Below, piece after piece: positions 56,470-64,000 of a DNA stretch of 64,000 nucleotides (positions are counted from its first letter, which is position 1; each line of letters opens with the position of its first letter). The notes under the pieces were generated by a model that saw nothing but the letters and a program-made list of their open reading frames with translations, was not told where the DNA came from and searched no databases. This DNA comes from Aporhodopirellula rubra (GTDB taxonomy: Bacteria; Planctomycetota; Planctomycetia; Pirellulales; Pirellulaceae). A program made the translations under genes and the position numbers. The DNA lies in contig NZ_JACHXU010000001.1 of NCBI RefSeq assembly GCF_014192335.1, positions 1 to 64,000 of the forward strand, written 5' to 3'.

Positions 56470-57798
56470 TTATGGGAATCGAAGGGACGCGTGGATCGAT
56501 TGGAGTTGGGGATCGTTCACAGGGGTGTTCTCTGCCAAACCGAATGCAACGACTTGGAACAGGTATTCGTTTTTCAAAAACACGGAGCAGTCGTACCGTA
56601 ATCGGCCCGCGCCCTCGACATCACCCACCACGGTGTAGCGAGCGACGGGAACGCCGTAGTCGGTGATCTCGTCGAGGTTCTCGAGTTTCTTATTGGACAA
56701 CGCCATTTGGTTGACGAGGTTGTTGGCCGTCTGATTCAGATCGATCGAGTCGATTCCGACGTCGGCGAGTGATTCGATGATGAGAATACCCATCCGCTCA
56801 CCATGTTTTTGATTGCCGCTATGAACGACGGCGGCGCTAGCTAGTTCGTTGTAGTTGGCTGCAGCCGCACCGGTGGCAAGCATCCATTCATCTGTCGGTG
56901 CTGAGAAAACCGCTCCGGTAGCGGCGTGTCGATATCCCGGTTGTTCGCCGAACGCACCATCTCGCGACGCCAGACTATTCATCTTCGTGCCCGCGCCATC
57001 GGAGCGGTTGATCAGCTCCTTTCGCACCGTGATGTCGGTGCTGTCGGTAAAGAACTGCACCGCGCCATCACCCATCAGGACGTGGGCACCGCCTGGATGA
57101 GCGTGGGAGGCGTTTGCGGCATTCACAAACTCATTGGCATCCGCGTCCTGCGGACTCATCCAGGGGACGGCGGAGTCGGGCGAGGTTTCCATCACCATCA
57201 ACGTGTTGCTCAGTCCATCGGTGATGTCTTGGAAGCTGATCGGGTTCGAGCCAGTGAAGATACCGGTCGGATCGACTACTGCGACATACGTGGTCAGATT
57301 GGAAGCCTCTCCGGTGGAAGGACAGTTGTAGGTTGGGACGACAGTCTCGCTGATTTCACGATTAACCGGATCATCCCACGGCCGAGTCAGATCGATTTCA
57401 TTGTAGAGGGCCTGTTGTTCCAAGTACGGAAGCAGCAGCGTTCGCCAACTGTGAAGCGGTTTGCCGTTGGCGTCGACGGTGTACGCCGGGGGCAACGAAT
57501 CGTAGGCCATATGATAGTTGTGCATGGCCAGACCGATCTGTTTGATGTTGTTGCTACAGGACATCCGTCGTGCGGCTTCCCGAGCGGCTTGGACGGCGGG
57601 CAACAACAGCCCCGCGCAAACACACATTACCGGCAACGTCGCGACCGCGATCAATGCGACAATCAGTAGGGTTCTGTTCTTCTTGGGCGGCGGTGTCATC
57701 GGCTGCATCGATGCGCCATACGGTGATGCCGAGTAGGGGCCGGCGTTGGCGTTTGGATTGGAATCGTTCGGTTGGCCGAATGGGTCCTGGTGAGTCAT
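56470..57798 (-). CDS. DUF1559-type protein, variant without prepilin signal
   Basis: This 442-residue protein starts at the ATG at 57798, chosen because AGGAG lies six bases upstream. After a Pro/Asn-rich cytoplasmic head comes a membrane segment (LLIVALIAVATLPVMCVCAG), then the DUF1559 signature LLPAVQAAREAARR and CSNNIKQIGLAMHNYH. The usual FTLVELLVV prepilin motif is replaced by the head plus membrane segment, so the protein would not be processed as a pilin. GGAHVLMGDGAVQFF is the family C-terminal phrase. It is encoded alone. Confidence 0.88.
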   Translation of the reverse strand: MTHQDPFGQPNDSNPNANAGPYSASPYGASMQPMTPPPKKNRTLLIVALIAVATLPVMCVCAGLLLPAVQAAREAARRMSCSNNIKQIGLAMHNYHMAYDSLPPAYTVDANGKPLHSWRTLLLPYLEQQALYNEIDLTRPWDDPVNREISETVVPTYNCPSTGEASNLTTYVAVVDPTGIFTGSNPISFQDITDGLSNTLMVMETSPDSAVPWMSPQDADANEFVNAANASHAHPGGAHVLMGDGAVQFFTDSTDITVRKELINRSDGAGTKMNSLASRDGAFGEQPGYRHAATGAVFSAPTDEWMLATGAAAANYNELASAAVVHSGNQKHGERMGILIIESLADVGIDSIDLNQTANNLVNQMALSNKKLENLDEITDYGVPVARYTVVGDVEGAGRLRYDCSVFLKNEYLFQVVAFGLAENTPVNDPQLQSIHASLRFP

Positions 57799-57956
57799 CG
57801 TTGCTCCTATTTTGATCGATGGCCGTTGAGTCGGGGCGAAGAGAGCCCTTCGCATGGTCGCATTGAGACTGGGTGCGAAGTCAACCAATCGTGCACAGTC
57901 TCGATTGTACCGAGTTTACCTCTTTGGCGGGGGGCGGCGCTGCGGCCGAACGCAAC

Positions 57957-57992
57957 AAAAAAAGGCTGGACGCTCTTGGAGAGCGTCCAGCC
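57957..57992 (-). terminator. Rho-independent terminator after the beta-barrel gene
   Basis: Two perfect 13-base arms (GGCTGGACGCTCT and its complement) flank a three-base loop at 57964-57992. On the minus strand the hairpin is followed by seven T residues (57963-57957). It lies 60 bases after the stop of the gene at 58052-59359 and ends its transcript. Confidence 0.9.
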
Positions 57993-58051
57993 CGATGCCA
58001 TCAGTAACGACCCGAAGCGTGCGGCCCTGATCGGCCGCGATTCACAAAGTT

Positions 58052-59359
58052 CTAGAACCGGCGGTTGATCTGAACTTGGAATTCGCTGTCGTAGAAACGG
58101 TCTTCCCAATCCAGCGGCACGCTGCCGGCGACGCGGATGTTGGTAAGGCCTTTGTTGATCACGAAACCGGCAGTCGTGTTGACCACGTCAATGCTGCCGG
58201 GCGCTGCCAGCGTACCGGACGCGGTTGTGACGTTGTCGCCGTCATTAAACGCAGTTGTGTAGTGCAACTCGGTCATCGCAGCTAAGCCATTGACGAGTGC
58301 GTTGCTGCTGTCATCACGAAGCAGCCAGCAACCTGCCGAAAGACTGGTGTAAAGCAGATGTTGGTCTTGGAAGACACCCGTCTCGGCCCCATCGGTCACG
58401 GAATCACCACCGAGTGCGAAATCGGTTTGCATGAAGCCTTGGAAGAAGCAGTCGTCGGTAGGCGTATTAACAAAACCAATGAACGGCGCGAGATAGACCG
58501 TTTCGTTCTCAATGATGGTAGTTCCAATTTGGACGTCGTCTGCAGTTGGAACCGCAAGCGTCAAACCACCACCGATCATGCAAGAATCGCTGGAGTACAG
58601 CAGACTCTTGAGTGACATTTGAAGGTTTCCGAACTCACCAGCTCGTTGCAATGTTGCTGCTGTTTGGGTCGCATCAAAACCATCGGCGATGGTGATGCGC
58701 ATTTCAAACGAGAACAGACCATCGAGAAAAGTCTTTTCGCCACCCAGTATGTAACGGTCGAGATACGTAGAGACATCGCCGTCAACGCTCAGTGCACCAT
58801 CGAAATGGCTGTAGGAGAAGAACACTCTGTCCTGAGGAATCGGGCTCACGTTCTCGCTGATTTTGTATCGACGCGACGCCGTATTGGGGATCGTATATGG
58901 CGATCCGGCCAGCGGGGTGTAGATAGTTCCATAACCAGGCGAGTCACCCAGCATGTTAGGCGCGTCGAGTCCGCCGCCGCTGCCCGTTGTGCTCGCCAAC
59001 GAGGTCGCTCCAGCCGTGGCGGCGAAGTTGTTTGCCGCGGTGTTGGCCGTCAAAGGAGCGTCGAAGGATGAGGACACATCCGATTGAAATGTCGGATCCG
59101 GTGTCGGGGCCGTGACTGCATCGGAGTTCGGTGTCGCTTCGACCGAACCGTCGATGATCGTCGGTTGACCGTATTCACCAGGATAGCAAGGCGATGAAAC
59201 GGCGGGTGGGCAGCAGTCGTGGACCATTGCCGTGACGAGCCGAGTGCCAGATTCGTCGGCAGCCATCACACTGCCTCCTGAAATCGATGCAACTGCTACG
59301 AGTTGCAACAACAGCTGACGCCGTCGTGATGGTGCGTTTGAGTTCCGCCGTAGATTCAT
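58052..59359 (-). CDS. probable outer-membrane beta-barrel protein
   Basis: This 435-residue protein has a signal peptide (RQLLLQLVAVASISGGSVMA) and a Ser/Thr/Ala-rich linker to about residue 170. It then has alternating, aromatic-ended strands (DRVFFSYSHFDGALSVDGDV; FSFEMRITIADGFDATQTAA; CMIGGGLTLAVPTADDVQIG) and ends with Phe (FQVQINRRF), the usual signature of outer-membrane barrels. Planctomycete proteins of this form are frequent, but their function is not known. A strong terminator follows. Confidence 0.75.
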   Translation of the reverse strand: MNLRRNSNAPSRRRQLLLQLVAVASISGGSVMAADESGTRLVTAMVHDCCPPAVSSPCYPGEYGQPTIIDGSVEATPNSDAVTAPTPDPTFQSDVSSSFDAPLTANTAANNFAATAGATSLASTTGSGGGLDAPNMLGDSPGYGTIYTPLAGSPYTIPNTASRRYKISENVSPIPQDRVFFSYSHFDGALSVDGDVSTYLDRYILGGEKTFLDGLFSFEMRITIADGFDATQTAATLQRAGEFGNLQMSLKSLLYSSDSCMIGGGLTLAVPTADDVQIGTTIIENETVYLAPFIGFVNTPTDDCFFQGFMQTDFALGGDSVTDGAETGVFQDQHLLYTSLSAGCWLLRDDSSNALVNGLAAMTELHYTTAFNDGDNVTTASGTLAAPGSIDVVNTTAGFVINKGLTNIRVAGSVPLDWEDRFYDSEFQVQINRRF

Positions 59360-59763
59360 TCAAACATCCTTGTAATTAGTGCGTGGGGGGATACGGGATG
59401 TGCGTCCATTTGCAGCACCCAGTAGGGAAGTACTCAAATTGATAAATCGTCTAGATTGTCACACTTTCGTGACAGGATTGCTTGTTGCCGGGGGGGGATC
59501 CGCTACTCACGGTTCTAGTCGAGAGATTGGGGAGGGTTGCGAGGTCCGCGTTGAGTTTGCTGCTTGCGGAAGTTGCGTTAATTGCGTGCATGTTCTTAGC
59601 GGAGAGGGCCGCAGAAGTGCCGTGGACCTGTGATATTGGGACCACGTCGCGCCGAAAAATCGTGACGCTCGGTAATCATGCACCATTTGGCGCATGTGGA
59701 CGTTATCACTCGCTCGGTGACGGTTTCCACCGTTTCAACGCGACCGATGCTCGTGCGCCTTAA
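59360..59763. other. non-coding stretch between kinase and barrel genes
   Basis: About 400 bases upstream of the beta-barrel gene on the minus strand and downstream of the kinase. Open frames exist on both strands but read as non-coding. No repeat or RNA gene was seen; a promoter for the barrel gene is expected here. Confidence 0.4.
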
Positions 59764-61677
59764 TTAAGACGTAGGTGACCCATTCTCTGCTGCGAGCATC
59801 TCGGTCGCTTGGTCAACAACTGGACGTGCCCAGGCGTCGTTTTGGTAAAGTCGAATGATCCCACGAAGCAGATTGGTGCGTTCCGCAGAAGTCATCTTTT
59901 TACTCGCGGTCAGCCGCTGCATCAAAACAGCTACTCGGGCATCCCCTTTCAAATCCTGCGGCTCGGTGGATTCGAGACGATCGAGTTCGTCGCGTACCAA
60001 ACGTGTCATTCGGACGAGTTCGAATGAGCTTGGTTGCGCGTCGTCAGAGGCAAACACATCAAGCCACGCGTGCAGGTGAGTCTGCGCTTCTTCGGAAGAC
60101 GTCTCGCGGAGTTGCATGGCGTCGAGGAAGGCTTGAGCGGCGGGATCGAGTTGAGAGGCACCACCGAAACGTCGGGCACGGGCGGTGAGCCTCTTGATTG
60201 TTTGCTCGAGTTCGGCCTGCCGTTGCCACTGCCTCACTTGGTCGGCATTTTCATCGTCGGGGTACGACTTGAGGAAGCGTTCCATGAGCGTCGTATTGAG
60301 TGTCAGGTCGCCGTCTTGTTCAGCGGTTTGCAAGGTTGAGAAGATGGAATCAGCCGAGGGCGTTTGAACGGCCATCACAAACAGATACACACCTCCCGCC
60401 AGGATCGCGATCATCGCCGCGATCGACGCGAATTGAATCCAGTGATGGGTAGGTGAAACAGCCGGTTCGGGGCCAAAGTAACCCGCCTCCGATTCCTCGC
60501 TTGCGATCGTCTTGAAGGTGGTTGTCGATACAACGGGTGATGAAGTGACGAACTCTGTCGATCGGTTTTCGGTTTCTCCGCTGTTCGATGGTGAATCGTC
60601 GGGCGTCACGGTGGCCGCGGTCGCGATTCCGCTGTTTGCGTTTGTGCCGGCATCGCTGGCGAGCGCGTGTGACGAGATGGGCTTGGACGTCGTCAGGGCA
60701 TCGTCGCCTGACGGTTCCTGATGCGTGCCGGGGTTGCGAACATGCGAGGCATCGGTTTCGTGTGAGTGTTGCGTATCCGACGGATTACGGGCATCGTCAC
60801 GAACATCCGTTCCGCTCCGCGTGAGGTCATTCTCCAGTGCAACGGTTTGCCCTCGTTGCAGTCCGGCCCGGGTGGCCTTAAGACGTTTGGAAACAGCCAA
60901 CGCGGTCGGCGGGCGTTGTTTTGGGTCTTTCTCGAGCAAATGATGCACGATCTCAACCACCTCGAGAGGAATCTCGGGATTGATGAGTTCGAGTGGTACG
61001 GCGCGGTCTCGTTTGAGCGACTCGATCACCTGCGTGAGTTTCTTGCCGGCAAACGGCGAACGTCCCGCCATCATCGCGTACATCACGCTGCCGAGTGCGT
61101 AGAGGTCCGTCCGCGGTGTGATCGGGCCATCACCGGCTTGTTCGGGGGCCATGTAGTCGGCCGTGCCGAGTACCGAACCGGCGAGCGTTTGTTCGCCGTA
61201 TCCAAAAAGTTTTGCGATTCCAAAATCGACCAATTTGACTTGGTTGTCTTCGGTCAGCAGTAAGTTCGCGGGTTTCAAATCGCGATGGATCACACCGATA
61301 TCATGAGCGTGTTTGAGCGCGGAGGTGATCTGAATTGCGATGTCCACGGCCGGCAACCATCCCATCCGTTTGACATCGCGGATGCGTTGTTGCAGTGATT
61401 CGCCATGAACGAGTTCCATCGCATAGAACAGTCGCCCTTTCTCTTCACCGTATCCGATCAGACGCACAATTCCGGGATGACGAAGTCGTCGGAGCGTTTC
61501 GATCTCGGCATCAAAGCGTCGACGAAATCGCATGTCATCGGCAACGTGTTGGGCGATCAGCTTGACCGCGACCCGTTCGCCTGATTTGGCGTGCGTCGCT
61601 TCGTAGACTGATCCCATTCCACCGCGACCGATGATCTTTCCGATTTCGTAGGGGCCGAGATATTCGAACTCACTCAT
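59764..61677 (-). CDS. Ser/Thr protein kinase with one membrane segment
   Basis: This 637-residue protein has a Hanks-type kinase domain at residues 9-275: glycine loop GRGGMGSVYEATHAKSGERV, lysine in VAVKLIAQHV, catalytic loop HRDLKPANLLL, metal-binding DFGIAKLF and APEQ in TADYMAPEQAGDG. A polar linker follows (residues 280-420), then one membrane helix (FASIAAMIAILAGGVYLFVM) and an extracytoplasmic tail of about 190 residues with helical phrases. It is the PknB-type layout with a non-PASTA sensor. Planctomycetes have many of these. It stands alone before the DUF4432 gene. Confidence 0.95.
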   Translation of the reverse strand: MSEFEYLGPYEIGKIIGRGGMGSVYEATHAKSGERVAVKLIAQHVADDMRFRRRFDAEIETLRRLRHPGIVRLIGYGEEKGRLFYAMELVHGESLQQRIRDVKRMGWLPAVDIAIQITSALKHAHDIGVIHRDLKPANLLLTEDNQVKLVDFGIAKLFGYGEQTLAGSVLGTADYMAPEQAGDGPITPRTDLYALGSVMYAMMAGRSPFAGKKLTQVIESLKRDRAVPLELINPEIPLEVVEIVHHLLEKDPKQRPPTALAVSKRLKATRAGLQRGQTVALENDLTRSGTDVRDDARNPSDTQHSHETDASHVRNPGTHQEPSGDDALTTSKPISSHALASDAGTNANSGIATAATVTPDDSPSNSGETENRSTEFVTSSPVVSTTTFKTIASEESEAGYFGPEPAVSPTHHWIQFASIAAMIAILAGGVYLFVMAVQTPSADSIFSTLQTAEQDGDLTLNTTLMERFLKSYPDDENADQVRQWQRQAELEQTIKRLTARARRFGGASQLDPAAQAFLDAMQLRETSSEEAQTHLHAWLDVFASDDAQPSSFELVRMTRLVRDELDRLESTEPQDLKGDARVAVLMQRLTASKKMTSAERTNLLRGIIRLYQNDAWARPVVDQATEMLAAENGSPTS

Positions 61678-61731
61678 GCTGTTGTTCCGCCGTTGATTCA
61701 GAGATCCGTTGCCATCGCATTGCGTTTCATA

Positions 61732-62919
61732 TCACTGGACACCCACGCTCCATTCAGGCCGTGGAGTTTGCGACGTGGAAACTTCGATCGACTGATCTTC
61801 GCGAATTTTTCGAATCGACTCGTCAGCCTGTTGGACCGCCTCGGCCGTGGTCAGCGGAGAGAGTGTGACGCGGAACGATTCGGTTTCACCGGGACCGAGA
61901 TTCACGGTTCGGCCACGTTCGTGTTCGAAACTTCGTGGGTTTGGGAAGTTGGTGCTCGGTTCCATACCGGCGACGTACCCGTCGTCGATCTCGGCGCAAT
62001 TTTTCCACAACACGAACCAAGGCAGCGTGGATGTCTTGAATCGAACCGACAACCCGCGTGCTCCTTTTGCATCGGCGATCATTGCATGCGCCATCCCCGA
62101 TTCGTCAGCACACGGTTTGGCGAAATAAACTCGTTCTTGGTATCCCGATGTCGGACCGTCAAAGCGTTCCCAGCGGTCGATCTCTTCGGCCGCATGGTCG
62201 TCACGTGGCGCGACTTCTTCAACGGCAACGTTCAATCGAGCGTCTTTGCCGAGCACGGGGCTGCCGAGGTTGATGTGATACAGCATTTGCATCGAGGCCG
62301 GCGTCGACAGTTCGTTGGTTACGTCGTCGAGCAGTTCAACGTCATCGCGGTCGGCGTGGATCCGAACGCGGGTGCGCATTCGCAAGCGTTTGAAGAACAG
62401 TTTGGCTTCGATCGTTTCGGCGACCAATTCGGCTCGCCCCGATGCCTCGTCGAATTCGACCGATATCGCGTCGGCGGGAGTGTTGGCGATATGACCGTGG
62501 AGCGGATAAACCAACCGCCCCGACGCGTCGTGTTCGGGCGCACCGTTGCTCTCGAGTCCGCACCGGGCCACGAGTTCGTCGAAGCCCGACAGCCAACCCA
62601 AACCGCTCGGCTCACTGACGTCGACGTAGTTCGGGTGAACCGGTCCAACGACAGGTGATTGCCACTGGTAGCGAATGCCTCCGGCCTGCATTCGCCAAAT
62701 CGACATGCCGCGTGTCGGCAGGATGTCGACGTGCATGCGAGAGTTGGCCATGCGGATAATTTCGACGCCTTCGCTGACACCACCGCGGAAAACTCCGCTG
62801 CGGATCGTCAGTTCTCCGACGCGGGTTTCGATTGTGAGATGCAGCGGGCTGGATTCGTCCCACTCAATTCGCTGTTCGCGGTCATCGGTCGTTCGCAGGA
62901 CAATAGATTCAGTCGGCAT
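61732..62919 (-). CDS. DUF4432 (aldose epimerase-like) protein
   Basis: This 395-residue protein starts at the ATG at 62919 (MPTESIVLRTTDDREQRIEW); the upstream frame does not look coding. It has galactose-mutarotase-like phrases: MHVDILPTRGMSIWRMQAGG, LVYPLHGHIANTPADAISV with the two conserved His, LYHINLGSPVLGKDARLNV and WFVLWKNCAEIDDGYVAGME. These fit the DUF4432 branch of aldose-1-epimerase-fold proteins. It is upstream of the kinase gene on the same strand. The substrate is unknown. Confidence 0.85.
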   Translation of the reverse strand: MPTESIVLRTTDDREQRIEWDESSPLHLTIETRVGELTIRSGVFRGGVSEGVEIIRMANSRMHVDILPTRGMSIWRMQAGGIRYQWQSPVVGPVHPNYVDVSEPSGLGWLSGFDELVARCGLESNGAPEHDASGRLVYPLHGHIANTPADAISVEFDEASGRAELVAETIEAKLFFKRLRMRTRVRIHADRDDVELLDDVTNELSTPASMQMLYHINLGSPVLGKDARLNVAVEEVAPRDDHAAEEIDRWERFDGPTSGYQERVYFAKPCADESGMAHAMIADAKGARGLSVRFKTSTLPWFVLWKNCAEIDDGYVAGMEPSTNFPNPRSFEHERGRTVNLGPGETESFRVTLSPLTTAEAVQQADESIRKIREDQSIEVSTSQTPRPEWSVGVQ

Positions 62920-63220
62920 GACGGAAAAAGGGGTTAAGGGAGATGGCGTATGATTGGAAAACCGCTCGGAAATCCGGCGGGAATTTTGGTGGTCGGAATC
63001 GACGTCCATGCGATGTCGCGGAGGTCGAATTGATTCGTCGTGAGATAAGTCAGATAGCGTCGAGGTCGAGTTAGGCAGCTCTAGGTGAATTCGTTTCGCG
63101 TAAGGCGTTGGGGTCAGGTGCGATCGGTGCCAAACGGGGTATCCTATAGACTGAGGCTGTGAATGCCGCCCCCCCCCGATTTTCCCGCTTTTATGCAAAT
63201 CTGTAAGCGGGGCCGCCCTG
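62920..63220. other. non-coding stretch with a run of nine C
   Basis: About 300 bases between the DUF4432 start and the degenerate cupin-like gene. The sequence includes a C9 run at 63169-63177. No functional element was recognised; promoters for both divergent units should be here. Confidence 0.4.
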
Positions 63221-64000
63221 ATGAGCAACGTGAAATTAGATGAAGGCCTCCTAAAAGGCGACAGTGTCACCAAGTTACTCGATTAGGCAATGGATGCGGG
63301 TGACGGACTTTTGCGTCTGACGCCTACCTGGGTGCCTCGCTCGTTCTTGCACCCCGGACGCCGGATCAAATTGCATCCTGGTGATTATTACCGCTTTGGA
63401 GCCGATCGGGGCGGAATCGGCAAACGATGGTTCGGCAGCACGACTGAGGCTGCTAACGATGGGCGTGTTTGGCACGATGGCCTCAGTTTTGCCTTTTCGA
63501 AGGAAAAAAATTCTTGCTCAAAGATGCCGTCGCCGAACGAGGTGTTGATCTCGTCGGAAAATCGGTCTTCAAAAAGTATGATCGATGGCCAGTGTATTCG
63601 AAATTCTTCGACAACATGGGGCCGATTCCGCATCACATGCACCAGTCGTTCGAGGACACGAAACTGGTCGGGCAAGAGGGCAAGCCGGAGAGTTATTATT
63701 TCCCGCCACAGATCAACAATATCGATAACAACTTTGCCCACACGTTCATGGGGCTCGAGCTCAGGCTCAAGCCCGGCACGGAACCCGCCGATGTTCGGCG
63801 ATGTTTGGAAAACTGGAACGCGGGCGACAATGGCATCCTCGACCTCAGCCGCGCGTACCGCCTCAAGCGGGGGACCGGTTGGTTGATCCCACCGAGAGTC
63901 CTGCACGCACCAGGTTTACTCTGCACGTAAGAACCCCAATGGGGCAGCGGCGTGTTCGGCATGTATCAATCGGTCGTCGACGGCCGCTACGTGCCTTGGT
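63221..64000 (+). pseudogene. decayed cupin-type (mannose-6-phosphate isomerase-like) gene, cut by window edge
   Basis: Reading from the ATG at 63221 (MSNVKLDEGLLKGDSVTKLL), a TAG lies at 63284-63286, after 21 codons. The same frame goes on with TPTWVPRSFLHPGRRIKLHP and GDYYRFGADRGGIGKRWFGS. Around 63490-63510, near an A-rich run, it shifts to another frame: KYDRWPVYSKFFDNMGPIPH, HMHQSFEDTKLVGQEGKPES, LSRAYRLKRGTGWLIPPRVL, HAPGLLCT. There TAA at 63928-63930 interrupts what clearly continues as EPQWGSGVFGMYQSVVDGRY to the window end. The parts together resemble a cupin-family protein with paired His (HHMHQ). Two stops and a frameshift make a functional product unlikely. Confidence 0.8.

Overview
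The window looks like chromosomal DNA of a planctomycete, most likely a Rhodopirellula-like member of the Pirellulaceae. The evidence is two proteins carrying the DUF1559 signature (LLPAVQAAREAARR followed by a CSNN motif), a DUF1080 lipoprotein, a secreted Tat-type sugar-phosphate isomerase, an ECF sigma factor tied to pseudopilin genes, a Ser/Thr kinase with a membrane segment, and many long secreted proteins of unknown function. No rRNA operon, CRISPR array or replication origin was seen.

Layout. 1-11.7 kb is accessory DNA that reads as less GC-rich than the rest. It holds the N-terminal part of an IS256-type transposase, a membrane protein with an SH3-like tail, a short family A polymerase-like protein, two small genes, a complete type I restriction-modification operon (hsdM-hsdS-hsdR) and a tyrosine integrase that ends about 100 bases from the 3' end of a tRNA-Leu(UAG) gene. 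This is the arrangement of an element integrated into the tRNA; its left end is not visible. 12.0-15.0 kb is a core cluster (L25, peptidyl-tRNA hydrolase, S6, SSB, L9). 15.2-19.4 kb carries monomeric isocitrate dehydrogenase, an AlkA-like glycosylase and a membrane protein. 19.4-26.3 kb is one tightly overlapped minus-strand operon running from an ECF sigma factor and a putative membrane anti-sigma protein through three GspF-like proteins and GspI-, GspJ- and GspK-like pseudopilins to a DUF1559 protein.

26.4-37.3 kb is mixed metabolism: an OB-fold DUF3127 protein, a 2-hydroxyacid dehydrogenase, a protein with a COQ4-type HDxxHx11E motif, a TIM-barrel isomerase, a DUF1080 lipoprotein, a sulfotransferase, a MazG-like protein and a membrane protein with an ABC ATPase. 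37.4-45.3 kb is a polysaccharide export and modification cluster: two methyltransferases, a cupin, a GT2 glycosyltransferase and an ABC permease on the minus strand; and, divergently, a Wzt-like ATPase with an extra C-terminal domain, a kinase-like/methyltransferase fusion and another methyltransferase. 45.5-49.1 kb encodes two secreted proteins followed by a pentanucleotide repeat.

49.4-54.1 kb is a nitrite-ammonification locus: nrfA and nrfH divergent from a Crp/Fnr regulator. A perfect TTGATCTAAATCAA box lies between them at the spacing expected to activate nrfHA, and the regulator has the matching ExxSR recognition helix. A purine-type permease follows. 54.2-64.0 kb has a SulP transporter, a DUF1559 protein, an outer-membrane beta-barrel candidate with a clear terminator, a Ser/Thr kinase, a DUF4432 protein and, at the right edge, a decayed cupin-type gene with two stop codons and a frameshift.

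The best candidates for something new are the polymerase-like protein in the tRNA-Leu element, the sigma-factor/pseudopilin operon without a visible ATPase or secretin, the kinase/methyltransferase fusion next to Wzt, and the COQ4-motif protein. All functional statements come from reading motifs; no database search was possible.
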